Shown here piece after piece: positions 32,735 to 39,636 of a stretch of DNA of 42,109 nt (its first letter is position 1; each line of letters starts with the position of its first letter). Origin of the DNA: Candidatus Methanomethylophilus sp. UBA78 (lineage in GTDB: Archaea; Thermoplasmatota; Thermoplasmata; Methanomassiliicoccales; Methanomethylophilaceae); contig DARY01000006.1 in the NCBI GenBank assembly GCA_002503545.1, positions 25,934-68,042 on the forward strand, written 5' to 3'. The translations under genes and the position numbers were made by a program. Below the pieces are notes generated by a model, which worked only from the letters and a program-made list of their open reading frames with translations, ran no database searches and was not told the origin of the DNA.

Positions 32735-32754
32735 TGTAAAGGATATGCTTTACA
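32735..32754. promoter_or_regulatory. Dyad operator at the start of the 92-aa gene
   Basis: TGTAAAG (32735-32741) and CTTTACA (32748-32754) are perfect 7-base inverted arms around a 6-base centre, lying 2 bases before the ATG (32733) and overlapping the likely transcription start. Typical geometry for a repressor site. Confidence 0.5.
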
Positions 32755-32916
32755 ATTATTAACACCTACTATTGTGGAGATAGCGGGAGATATGGGTCTT
32801 CAAAAATCACTCTCCACCGAGTCGGCCGCCTTTCCCCCCTGACCCCTTTCCCGTCGGGATCGGAGTTCCCGACCAGGGTCCTGCGGCCCCCGCCCGTCAT
32901 CTTCGAGGCTTCACCT

Positions 32917-33543
32917 TTATTTTTGGCAGGGGCCCCGCAGTAGCCCGTCCTCCCGCCGTCCGCCTTGAACGGGGACGTCCCCAACCCTGCCCGCACCGAC
33001 ATTGCGGAGGTTCTCCTCCAACTCCTCCGTATCGAACGTCTTGCAGAGCTGGTAGTACAGCTCGTTCACGCGTTCCTCGGTGGCTATCAGGGCGCCCTTC
33101 AGAAGGAACGCGGTGAGACCGTGGTCCGTCGCCGACCAGTAGGTGGACATGACGCAGAAGTCCGTGTAGATGCCGCAGAGCAGGATGCTGTCGCAGCCCG
33201 CGCTCTTGACGACGTCCTCCAGGCAGGAGTTCATGAACGAGTTCATGTGGTACTTGTGCACGTACAGGTCGTCCGGACGGGCATCTATGCCTTCGAACAG
33301 CGCATCCCCCTCCGCGGTGTTCTCATCCATGTAATGGGTCACCCTGTCGTACTTGACGAAGACCACGGGACGGCCGGCGTCGTGGAACATCCTGATCGCC
33401 TGGATTATGGCCGGCAGATGCGCATCCTTGCCCCTCAGGGTCTGCTCCGTCGCACCGACCAGGAACTTGTTCTGGACGTCGACGACCACCAATGCGATCC
33501 TCCTGTCCCTCTTCTCCGGTATGAATATCTCCTTGCCCGGCAT
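32917..33543 (-). CDS. Isochorismatase-like (cysteine) hydrolase
   Basis: 208 residues. The isochorismatase/nicotinamidase fold shows its catalytic triad: Asp in LVVVDVQNKFL (about 21), Lys in YVHKYHMNSF, and Cys in LCGIYTDFCVMST. The cis-peptide region is near GIYTD. Members cleave nicotinamide, isochorismate, ureidocarbamates and similar; the substrate here is unknown. The C-terminal 25 residues are Gly/Arg rich and extend past the usual end. The ATG at 33543 has a TATA-like gtttaagta (about 33566-33574) 25 bases upstream, so it is leaderless; the longer ORF to 33786 is not needed. Confidence 0.87.
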   Translation of the reverse strand: MPGKEIFIPEKRDRRIALVVVDVQNKFLVGATEQTLRGKDAHLPAIIQAIRMFHDAGRPVVFVKYDRVTHYMDENTAEGDALFEGIDARPDDLYVHKYHMNSFMNSCLEDVVKSAGCDSILLCGIYTDFCVMSTYWSATDHGLTAFLLKGALIATEERVNELYYQLCKTFDTEELEENLRNVGAGRVGDVPVQGGRREDGLLRGPCQK

Positions 33544-33596
33544 GATCCGATGAATCCAGATGCGGGTACTTAAACCGCATCGGCGGACGGCTGGAC

Positions 33597-34265
33597 TCAT
33601 CCGCCGAAGAGTGCGGCGAACAGCGTCAGAACGAGGCAGACCACGGCCGTCACGAGGCCGGTCAGTGCCTTCAGGCCCCTGTCCTCGTAGGGTGACATGA
33701 AATAGCCCGTGAAGAACAGCGCCGCGCTCGATATCGCCGAGGTGCTGAAAAACGCAGTCACATCGTCCTCGATGAGCGTGAGGCATATCACGGCGGGGAC
33801 GGCCGTCATGAACGTGACGAGGGCGGCCGTCATGGCGTTGAAGAGGTACTTGTGCCTCTCCCTGACGAAGCTCTCCGGATCCCTGGAGTTCCCCCTCTCG
33901 ATTATGAGGTCCGCGGCCATGTTGCGGGTGCTCTCGTCCATGAGCCCGAAGACCGTGCCGTCGAGCTCCTCCATCAGGTCCCCCCTCATCGATTCCTTAT
34001 CCTCGGCGCGGCAGAGCCTCTTGAGCGCCAGTGACTGCCGCTGGAGGGCCATCATGTCCATCCTGTAGAATATGTACATGTCTATGGACCCCCACACGAA
34101 GTCCATACCCAGTATGGCCAAGACGAGGCTCATGCGGTCGCTGTAGTGGAATATGCCCAGCTGTGCGGCCGTCACGAAGGTGAGGGACATGACGAAGCCG
34201 TACATCGACTCCTGGACCATCAGGTCGGGGTCGATCCTGCGAAAAAAGTCGCGTACGGCATTCAT
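33597..34265 (-). CDS. Membrane protein with four to five TM helices, unknown
   Basis: 222 residues. Hydrophobic segments lie at about 20-40, 45-68, 145-165, 170-190 and 198-220, with a long charged cytosolic-type loop (about 70-135) between the second and third. The first segment QESMYGFVMSLTFVTAAQLG faintly recalls the VIT/CCC1 metal transporter start, but the key metal residues cannot be placed. Function not assigned. It lies 8 bases after the MarR-type regulator gene and is probably controlled by it. Confidence 0.7.
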   Translation of the reverse strand: MNAVRDFFRRIDPDLMVQESMYGFVMSLTFVTAAQLGIFHYSDRMSLVLAILGMDFVWGSIDMYIFYRMDMMALQRQSLALKRLCRAEDKESMRGDLMEELDGTVFGLMDESTRNMAADLIIERGNSRDPESFVRERHKYLFNAMTAALVTFMTAVPAVICLTLIEDDVTAFFSTSAISSAALFFTGYFMSPYEDRGLKALTGLVTAVVCLVLTLFAALFGG

Positions 34266-34273
34266 GTTGGGCC

Positions 34274-34789
34274 TCAGGGGTCGGTTCCGTCATTTTGATG
34301 TATACGGTCCGACAGCACACCCTTTATCATATCCGTATATGTAGATTTCCCTTCGGCCGCATCCAGGCTGCCGCACATCAGCTCCATGCTGTCGAGCAGG
34401 TTCCTAATCGAATCGTTCGACAGCCATTCGAACGTCACGTCGATGTTCCTCTCGAAGAGGCGGCTCATCTTCCCGGCGATCTCCATGCCCTTCTCGGTCA
34501 ATGCGACCTTGGCCGGCTGGCCCGCCGCACCGGCGACGCTGACCGCCAGACCGTCCCTCTTCAGGACGGCGACGGCCCTTGCGGTGTTGGCCTTGTCGAG
34601 CAGCAGCAGGTCGCAGAGCTCCTTCTGCGTGAGGGGCCCCAGCCTGAGCGCCATCATGTACTTGACCTCGCGGCGGTTCACCCCGAAGCCGCTCATGAGG
34701 TCGACCGCCTTCTCGACGACATCTGTAGAGAGAACCCTCAGGAGAAAGGGAAGCTCTACCAGCAAACGCATCCTGGTGTTCTCGTCCAT
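34274..34789 (-). CDS. MarR-family transcriptional regulator
   Basis: 171 residues. A winged helix lies at about 35-105: VKYMMALRLGPLTQKELCDLLLLDKANTARAVAVLKRDGLAVSV with the recognition helix at LDKANTARAVAVL, and the wing with VALTEKGMEIAGKM. Long terminal helices suit dimerisation. The ATG at 34789 has a clear Shine-Dalgarno GGTGAT 5 bases upstream, in contrast to the leaderless genes nearby; a TATA-like cttattatg is at about 34848-34856. First gene of a two-gene operon with the membrane protein. Confidence 0.88.
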   Translation of the reverse strand: MDENTRMRLLVELPFLLRVLSTDVVEKAVDLMSGFGVNRREVKYMMALRLGPLTQKELCDLLLLDKANTARAVAVLKRDGLAVSVAGAAGQPAKVALTEKGMEIAGKMSRLFERNIDVTFEWLSNDSIRNLLDSMELMCGSLDAAEGKSTYTDMIKGVLSDRIHQNDGTDP

Positions 34790-34908
34790 GCACAATCACC
34801 ACCTGGGGGACAGATTCGTCCGCGGATAGATGTAAACACCGTCCAGACATAATAAGGTTAGACCAGGTGCAACCCGCATACCGGGACCCCAGAGGGGCCC
34901 CGGCCCCG

Positions 34909-35523
34909 TCACTTCTTCTCGCGGGGAATCTTGGAGATTATGCGCCCGTAGATCTCCTCGTACTTGGAGAGGTCCCCGTCCATGGCGGCCGCACGGGCCT
35001 CCTCCCAGACGTCCTCCGGCACGCTCGCGTAGTCTACCCTGTACCTGATCCTGCCGAGCATCTGCCCGAAATAGGTGCGCATGGTCTCCGCGGTGCCGTA
35101 CCCGAAGGGGTGGAGCCTGTCGATCTCCCTGGTGTAGTAGGATATGCGCTCCGCGAGGTCCCCCTGCTCGAGACCGTGGAAGTAGTCCTCGTTCTCCAGT
35201 CTCAGGAAGATCATCCCCGCCTCATCCTTTATGTCCTCGGCCCTGACGAAACGGCTGTCGGATATGTCCGACCTCCTGATCTCGCCCGCCCAGTCGAAGA
35301 CGTTCCCGAAGAGGAACCTGTGGAAGGCCTGCATGTGCGTGAGCTTGTAGTTCCCTCCCAGTCCGCCCATCTCCGCCAGCTCCGCCTGCCTGGCGGCGAC
35401 CTCCTCCGATACGGCGGTCTTCAGCGATTCCGCGTCCTTTGCTCCGAACCTGTTCACGGGGACGGCCGTCCCGGGGTAGCAGTACTTCTCGGAGCCTACG
35501 TACGTGTATTCCAGTTTTCCCAT
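34909..35523 (-). CDS. Fic-domain protein with a degenerate active-site motif
   Basis: 204 residues. The Fic fold is clear: LTHMQAFHRFLFGNVFDWAGEIR (about 60-82), the flap region with DISDSRFVRAEDI, and the catalytic loop at about 138. But the loop reads HPFGYGTAETMR instead of HPFx(D/E)GNGRxxR: the His, Phe and last Arg remain, while the metal-binding acid is Tyr, the Asn is Thr and the G-R pair is A-E. AMP transfer is therefore doubtful. No antitoxin-like inhibitory helix gene is adjacent. The start is chosen at 35523 because a TATA-like gttaatac is about 25 bases upstream; a longer 213-aa form is possible. Confidence 0.85.
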   Translation of the reverse strand: MGKLEYTYVGSEKYCYPGTAVPVNRFGAKDAESLKTAVSEEVAARQAELAEMGGLGGNYKLTHMQAFHRFLFGNVFDWAGEIRRSDISDSRFVRAEDIKDEAGMIFLRLENEDYFHGLEQGDLAERISYYTREIDRLHPFGYGTAETMRTYFGQMLGRIRYRVDYASVPEDVWEEARAAAMDGDLSKYEEIYGRIISKIPREKK

Positions 35524-35557
35524 ACGATCACATTCGGTATTAACGGTCATTAGCTAT

Positions 35558-35571
35558 ATGACATCTGTCAT
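35558..35571. promoter_or_regulatory. Palindrome upstream of the fic gene
   Basis: ATGACATCTGTCAT consists of 6-base inverted arms around a 2-base centre, about 11 bases upstream of the fic TATA box and in the direction of the HxlR remnant. Possibly the operator of the regulator that once stood here. Confidence 0.4.
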
Positions 35572-35639
35572 TGCATGCAGCCGGCGGACCGGCGACCGTG
35601 TTTCATGTTGGTTCCTTTCTGATACTGCATCCAGAACGC

Positions 35640-35844
35640 ATCACGTGTATTCGCAGGAACGGTGTTCCCGGGAGATACCGAGGTGGATGGAAACAAGAAG
35701 ACTCTGAAGTACGGAGAATTGAGGTACCGCCGAAGGCGGGGGTACTCCCTCACGGAACTGGGCAAGAGCCTCCGCATCATCCTGAACTCCATGGAGGAGT
35801 GGGGCACCGCCTACAAGGAAGGTCTGCGTAAAGAAACCTGTTAA
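35640..35844 (+). pseudogene. Remnant of an HxlR-family regulator (C-terminal part, frameshifted)
   Basis: The segment GYSLTELGKSLRIILNSMEEWGTAYKEGL (end at 35844) is the wing and dimer helix of an HxlR regulator. In front of it the matching sequence (VRRIEVPPKAG) is in a different frame; the switch falls at a run of five G at about 35739-35744, where one base less would restore IEVPPKAGYSLTELG. The N-terminal helix-turn-helix part is absent. The 60-aa ORF from 35662 is thus not a normal gene. The remnant faces the fic promoter and palindrome, so it may be the lost regulator of fic. Confidence 0.65.
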
Positions 35845-35859
35845 TCAATCCATCCTTAC

Positions 35860-35887
35860 ATTCCCGGACTTTTTCGGAGCCGGGAAT
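35860..35887. terminator. Inverted repeat after the HxlR remnant
   Basis: ATTCCCGG (35860-35867) and CCGGGAAT (35880-35887) form an 8-bp stem with a loop containing five T. It may be an old terminator of the remnant gene. Confidence 0.4.
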
Positions 35888-36000
35888 TGAAGGATTCCAT
35901 ATTTAAAACAGATTACAAACGGATGCAACGGAGGGCCGCATATGCGCCTCCCTGCTCCGGGATCTCAAAAACTCAATATAAAGAAGGTCTTATTTTTTCC

Positions 36001-36072
36001 AGTTGGACACTTATTTTATATACTAATGGATTTGATAATACATCCAACTCACTTACAAACCATTTACAAACC
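36001..36072 (+). promoter_or_regulatory. Promoter with flanking inverted arms and direct repeats
   Basis: A TATA box (tttatatac, about 36014-36022) is bracketed by AGTTGGA (36001-36007) and TCCAACT (36043-36049). The short leader then has TTACAAACC twice (36053-36061 and 36064-36072), 11 bases apart, i.e. one helical turn. Both patterns suggest regulator binding at the promoter of the membrane protein gene at 36094. Confidence 0.5.
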
Positions 36073-36093
36073 TTTTATTTGGAGGAAGAAGAA

Positions 36094-36591
36094 ATGTCAG
36101 AGACTGATTACAAGATAGACCCTACGGCCTTCGGGCTGTTCCTGGTCGCAGTGGTATCGTTGCCGTTGGCAATCATGCAACTCAAAGACGAAGGGGTTCC
36201 GACCACGGAATTCTTCGAACTTCTGGGTATATTGATCCTCGTGGTATCGTTCATAGCATACAGAAACGGAAGCAACTTCGGATTCATCGTCTTCGGACTC
36301 GTCGGAGCCGCCGTGGCCCTCACCGGATTCGGGATCGGAGCATGGGAGAACATCACATTCGGACTGGTGTTCCTCATGGCGCTCATATGGTCCGCCATAA
36401 TCAAGACCCCCGAGACGCTCACGTTCATCTGCCTCACCACCGCCCTGATCTTCCTGACGGTCGGACTGTCCGGCGTCATAGGCGGAGATTACTGGCACTG
36501 GCTCATAGGCATATCGGCGCTTGCGAACTTCGCACTCAACATGTACCTGTCCTTCGCGCTCGCCCTGGACGGAAAGATCCCGATCGTCTAA
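36094..36591 (+). CDS. GPR1/FUN34/YaaH-like membrane protein (acetate-transporter type)
   Basis: 165 residues with six predicted TM helices. The start IDPTAFGLFLVAVVSLP stands where the family has its NPAPLGL motif, here altered to DPTAFGL; AYRNGSNFGFIVFG and the W-rich segment near the end (GDYWHWLIGISALANF) fit the overall pattern. The family exports or imports acetate and succinate, or moves ammonia. It is shorter than usual (about 190). A strong Shine-Dalgarno ggagga lies 8 bases before the ATG, and a leader of about 50 bases carries direct repeats, so expression is probably regulated. Confidence 0.7.
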   Translation: MSETDYKIDPTAFGLFLVAVVSLPLAIMQLKDEGVPTTEFFELLGILILVVSFIAYRNGSNFGFIVFGLVGAAVALTGFGIGAWENITFGLVFLMALIWSAIIKTPETLTFICLTTALIFLTVGLSGVIGGDYWHWLIGISALANFALNMYLSFALALDGKIPIV

Positions 36592-36715
36592 TCGGAAATG
36601 GGCCGGTTGGACTGCAAGGGGTCCCGCCGGCCAACCCTTCGCCTTTTCACGAGACCCGATCAGGGTATTTCGAACGGCGATATTAACGCACAGTCATGTG
36701 CCAGATGTGTAAAAA

Positions 36716-36735
36716 GGAGGGGGCACGCCCCCTCC
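36716..36735 (-). terminator. Intrinsic-type terminator of the ABC operon
   Basis: Stem GGAGGGGGC/GCCCCCTCC (9 bp, 2-base loop) followed on the reverse strand by five T (36715-36711), 9 bases after the permease stop codon. Confidence 0.75.
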
Positions 36736-36744
36736 GAAAATGTT

Positions 36745-37527
36745 TCAGAAGTCCCTCTTCCTGAACAGGAGGTACGCTATCGCCGCGGTGGCGAATCCCC
36801 AGACGGCCATCACGGCCGCCGACCTGGCAACGTGGACGACCTCAGAGGGGTTCAGGACGTTCAGTATGTCCCCGCTGGCATAGGTTATCACGTACCACGG
36901 GTTGTCTATGTGGGCGGCTATGACGACGACCGCGAGCAGCATGTCCAGCAGCAGTGCCAGCGTGAAGAAGGTCAGAATGGACGAGGTGCTCGCCTTCTTC
37001 ATGACGGAACTTATGAGGAAACCGATGCCAGCGCATCCGAACGTGTAGCATACGGCAAGACCCAGCGAGGTGAATATCGCCCCGTCGACGTAACCCGGCC
37101 CGATGAGGCTCAGGGCGATCACTATAAGATAGTAGATCACGACGAAGCCCACTGTCACCAGCAGCGATGCTGCGAACTTCCCGAGGAATATGGTCCATTT
37201 CCTTATCGGCTTGGTGAACAGTATGAGTGCGGTACGCTCTTCGAACTCCGATACCAGCGCCGTGGATGCGAACAGAGTCACGGCGATGAGCACCAGGATG
37301 CTCATGATCATCACGTAGAGGTATCCCAGATTGGCACTGCTGTCCCCGAGGCCGTCGCCCCATATCACCAGGGCCGCCGTGACCACTGCGAGCACCAATG
37401 CGGTGAGGGCGGCGAATATCAGCAGCTTCCTTCCGCGGGCGTACTTGGTCACTTCGTTCTTCATGACGACGAAGGCCTGCCTGAGGTCGTCCGAGAGTCC
37501 GTTCAGCCTGTTGTTTTCGTCAGCCAT
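36745..37527 (-). CDS. ABC-2 type transporter permease
   Basis: 260 residues with six TM helices in the ABC-2 pattern: a cytosolic start with VVMKNEVTKYARGRKLL, then TM1, a loop containing SEFEERTALILFTKPIRKWTIFLGKF (the coupling segment typical of NatB/YhaP-like permeases), and four more helices. It forms the channel of an exporter with the ATPase encoded just upstream. The ATG at 37527 has a full Shine-Dalgarno gaggtgatcc, which overlaps the end of the ATPase gene, so the two are translated together. Confidence 0.92.
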   Translation of the reverse strand: MADENNRLNGLSDDLRQAFVVMKNEVTKYARGRKLLIFAALTALVLAVVTAALVIWGDGLGDSSANLGYLYVMIMSILVLIAVTLFASTALVSEFEERTALILFTKPIRKWTIFLGKFAASLLVTVGFVVIYYLIVIALSLIGPGYVDGAIFTSLGLAVCYTFGCAGIGFLISSVMKKASTSSILTFFTLALLLDMLLAVVVIAAHIDNPWYVITYASGDILNVLNPSEVVHVARSAAVMAVWGFATAAIAYLLFRKRDF

Positions 37528-37532
37528 CCGGA

Positions 37533-38477
37533 TCACCTCGACTCCTTGATCAGCTCGAGATACCTGTTCTCGAGCGCGTTCTCGCTCTCCGAGACGCTGT
37601 ACACCCCGATGTCCAGATGTGCCAGCTGCCTGAAGAAGTCGACCTCGTCGTCCCTGTCCCCCAGGAACCTGACCGCGATCTCGCTACCGGAGCGGACGGC
37701 GGACTTGACGTTGTCGAGGCGGGTTATCGCGGCCAGGACGGAATCGTCCGGCGTCCTGACCGTCTTCACGACCAGCGGGCGGGAATCGGACCCGCCTATG
37801 ACGTTCTCGATGTCGTCATGCAGCAGGAGCCTGCCGTGGTTTATCAGGGCGACCCTGTCGCAGAGGTCCGTGACCTCGTGCATCATGTGCGAGGACATGA
37901 GGATGGTGAGGTTGTGGTTGTCGTTCCTGATGTTCTTCAGGATGTCCCTCATCTCGGCCATGCCCCTCGGGTCCAGACCGGACGTCGGTTCGTCGAGGAT
38001 AATGATGCTGGGATCGTTCATCAGCGAAAGACCCAGCGCTATCCTCTGCCTCATCCCTTTGGAGAAGGTCCCTATCCTCTTGTCCGTCCACTCGGACATC
38101 TTGACCTTGTCGATGATGAGCTCCGTCTCGTTCGAGATGGATTCCCTGGACATGCCGTAGATCTCCCCTATGTACCTGAACGTCTCGCGGGGGGTCAGAT
38201 AGGTGTAGAACTCGGGGGTCTCGACGACGGTCCCGACGCCGGACATGGCGTTCTTCGTGTCCGCGGTGACGTCCTTGCCGTTCAGATACGCGTTCCCGGA
38301 GGTCGCGTGGATCAGATTGGTGAGTATCTTGAGGGACGTGCTCTTGCCGGCCCCGTTGGGTCCCAGGAGACCAGTGAAACTGTTCCTCTTGATCTTCAGG
38401 TTGAGACCGTCCACCGCGATGAACTGTCCGTACTCCTTGCGCAGATCGACGAACTCGATGGGGTATTCCGGATTCAT
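37533..38477 (-). CDS. ABC transporter ATP-binding protein
   Basis: 314 residues. Walker A GPNGAGKS (about 38-45), Q-loop area VETPEFYTYLTPRE, signature FSKGMRQR, Walker B IIILDEPTSGLDP, and the switch His in SSHMMHEV. A C-terminal extension of about 90 residues is typical of exporters of the BcrA/NatA type. The substrate (drug, peptide or ion) cannot be told. Start with Shine-Dalgarno GGTGGGATCC 2-3 bases before the ATG. The promoter has a TATA box (gttatatac, about 38569-38577 reverse strand) and a palindrome at 38532-38546. Confidence 0.95.
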   Translation of the reverse strand: MNPEYPIEFVDLRKEYGQFIAVDGLNLKIKRNSFTGLLGPNGAGKSTSLKILTNLIHATSGNAYLNGKDVTADTKNAMSGVGTVVETPEFYTYLTPRETFRYIGEIYGMSRESISNETELIIDKVKMSEWTDKRIGTFSKGMRQRIALGLSLMNDPSIIILDEPTSGLDPRGMAEMRDILKNIRNDNHNLTILMSSHMMHEVTDLCDRVALINHGRLLLHDDIENVIGGSDSRPLVVKTVRTPDDSVLAAITRLDNVKSAVRSGSEIAVRFLGDRDDEVDFFRQLAHLDIGVYSVSESENALENRYLELIKESR

Positions 38478-38531
38478 TCGGATCCCACCGGGCCGTCGGC
38501 TGCGTGCATGATTGTTCTCATATTATCCTCT

Positions 38532-38546
38532 GTTGAACTGTTCAAC
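38532..38546. promoter_or_regulatory. Palindromic operator of the ABC operon
   Basis: GTTGAACTGTTCAAC, 7-base perfect inverted arms around one base, lies about 25-30 bases after the ABC TATA box, so it covers the transcription start. Its half-site (TTGAAC) equals that at the arsR-type operator at 12546, but the spacing differs. Confidence 0.55.
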
Positions 38547-38651
38547 GGAGGCACAACATCCCCCTGGTATATAACATTTTATCTATTTCGTTAATAAATT
38601 ATCGTTTGTCAATAAACTATAATCGTAATACATTAATAATCGATACGCTTC

Positions 38652-39176
38652 ATGACAGGTTGGGAGGAAGCGCCCGTGGAGAATGCGGAACTGGAGAAGC
38701 TGAACAGGATGTGCGCCTACGGCCACATGGTCCTCGTACTGGCCATCGTCATATGCACGGCCTTGATCGCACTGTGCGCCATCGGCATCCTGGTGTACGC
38801 AACCGCCGACGGCGCCGATCTCCTGGGCAGGGACCGCCGGGAGATCCTGATAACACTGGGACATTCCCTGATAGAGTTCGTGGCCTTCGTCGCCATAATC
38901 TATCTCCTGGACCGCATGATAAAGGACATAAGGGACGGGGGGACGCCCTTCACGGAGGACAGCGCCCGCGCCCTGAAACTGATGGCGACCGTCTCCATAG
39001 CATGCGCGGCCGCCGTCGTCGCGGAACAGGCTGTCGGGATTCTCCTGCTGGAACCGTCCGGCTACAACGTCAACGTGCCGCTGATACCGGTGGGCGGGGC
39101 ACTGATACTCTATGCTCTGGCACTCATATTCGGATACGGCGCCAAACTGCAGAAGGAGTCCGACGAGACGCTGTGA
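38652..39176 (+). CDS. DUF2975-type membrane protein
   Basis: 174 residues with four TM helices: about 23-48, 70-90, 115-138 and 143-165. The segment LLDRMIKDIRDGGTPFTEDSARALKLMATV has the GTPF-x-x-x-N/D-x-x-x-L-x pattern of DUF2975, a family that is nearly always paired with a small XRE-type regulator, as here. Role unknown. A TATA-like region (taatacattaata, about 38625-38640) fits a short-leader start at 38652. The regulator gene begins 4 bases after the stop codon. Confidence 0.85.
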   Translation: MTGWEEAPVENAELEKLNRMCAYGHMVLVLAIVICTALIALCAIGILVYATADGADLLGRDRREILITLGHSLIEFVAFVAIIYLLDRMIKDIRDGGTPFTEDSARALKLMATVSIACAAAVVAEQAVGILLLEPSGYNVNVPLIPVGGALILYALALIFGYGAKLQKESDETL

Positions 39177-39180
39177 TACC

Positions 39181-39393
39181 ATGACGATAGTTCTCAGGCT
39201 TGACAGGGTTATGGCGGACAGGAAGATGTCCCTCAACGAGTTGGCGGAGAAGGTGGGGATCACCAACGTCAACCTCTCCAAGATAAAAACGGGCAAGATC
39301 TCCGCCATAAGGTTCTCCACCCTCGACGCCATATGCGTCGCCCTCGACTGTCAGCCGGGAGACCTGCTGGAATATCAGGAAGACTCTCCTTAA
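39181..39393 (+). CDS. Small XRE/Cro-type HTH regulator (YozG-like)
   Basis: 70 residues forming only a helix-turn-helix: LDRVMADRKMSLNELAEKVGITNVNLSKIKTGKISAIRFSTLDAICVALDCQPGDLLEY. The helix pair MSLNELAEKVG / TNVNLSKIKTG is the HTH. This matches the YozG-like regulators linked to DUF2975 membrane proteins. It probably controls its own operon. The stop is TAA. Confidence 0.93.
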   Translation: MTIVLRLDRVMADRKMSLNELAEKVGITNVNLSKIKTGKISAIRFSTLDAICVALDCQPGDLLEYQEDSP

Positions 39394-39592
39394 TATCAAC
39401 TAATTACGGCGTAACTGTCTTTTCTTCAACCATATACGACAGAAACGCCGCAAAGCCCCTTCCTTACTGGACGGTACTGGGAAACCCCGACGGATTATGA
39501 TATCTGGCTCTTTTGAAATACACGTGTCTTCGCAAAAATGCGGTGTATAAAACGCCGGGACAATCCATGCATCGGACCCGAACAAGTTAATT

Positions 39593-39616
39593 GTTTACTC
39601 GTAAACTATTATATAG
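39593..39616 (+). promoter_or_regulatory. Operator and TATA box of the multidrug transporter gene
   Basis: GTTTACTCGTAAAC (39593-39606) is a 6-base inverted pair around TC, abutting the TATA box (ctattatata, 39606-39615). The ATG (39637) is about 25 bases further on, so the transcript is leaderless. A TetR- or MarR-type repressor bound here would block TBP or TFB. Confidence 0.6.
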
Positions 39617-39636
39617 ATGCTCTATTTCGCTTCCCT

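Noticed and set aside
32769..33002. 77-aa reverse ORF downstream of the isochorismatase-like gene
   Set aside because: Overlaps the 3' end of that gene in another frame and shows only Gly/Arg-rich low-complexity sequence.
34909..35844. Fic toxin-antitoxin module
   Set aside because: No small inhibitory-helix gene is adjacent; the neighbour is a broken HxlR regulator, and the Fic loop is degenerate.
32331..36600. Integrated element at tRNA-Pro
   Set aside because: No integrase, transposase or duplicated tRNA end could be found; only the small A/T-rich gene looks foreign.
39400..39585. 61-aa reverse ORF between the XRE gene and the transporter
   Set aside because: Non-ATG start, no ribosome site and no family pattern; it overlaps the transporter promoter region.
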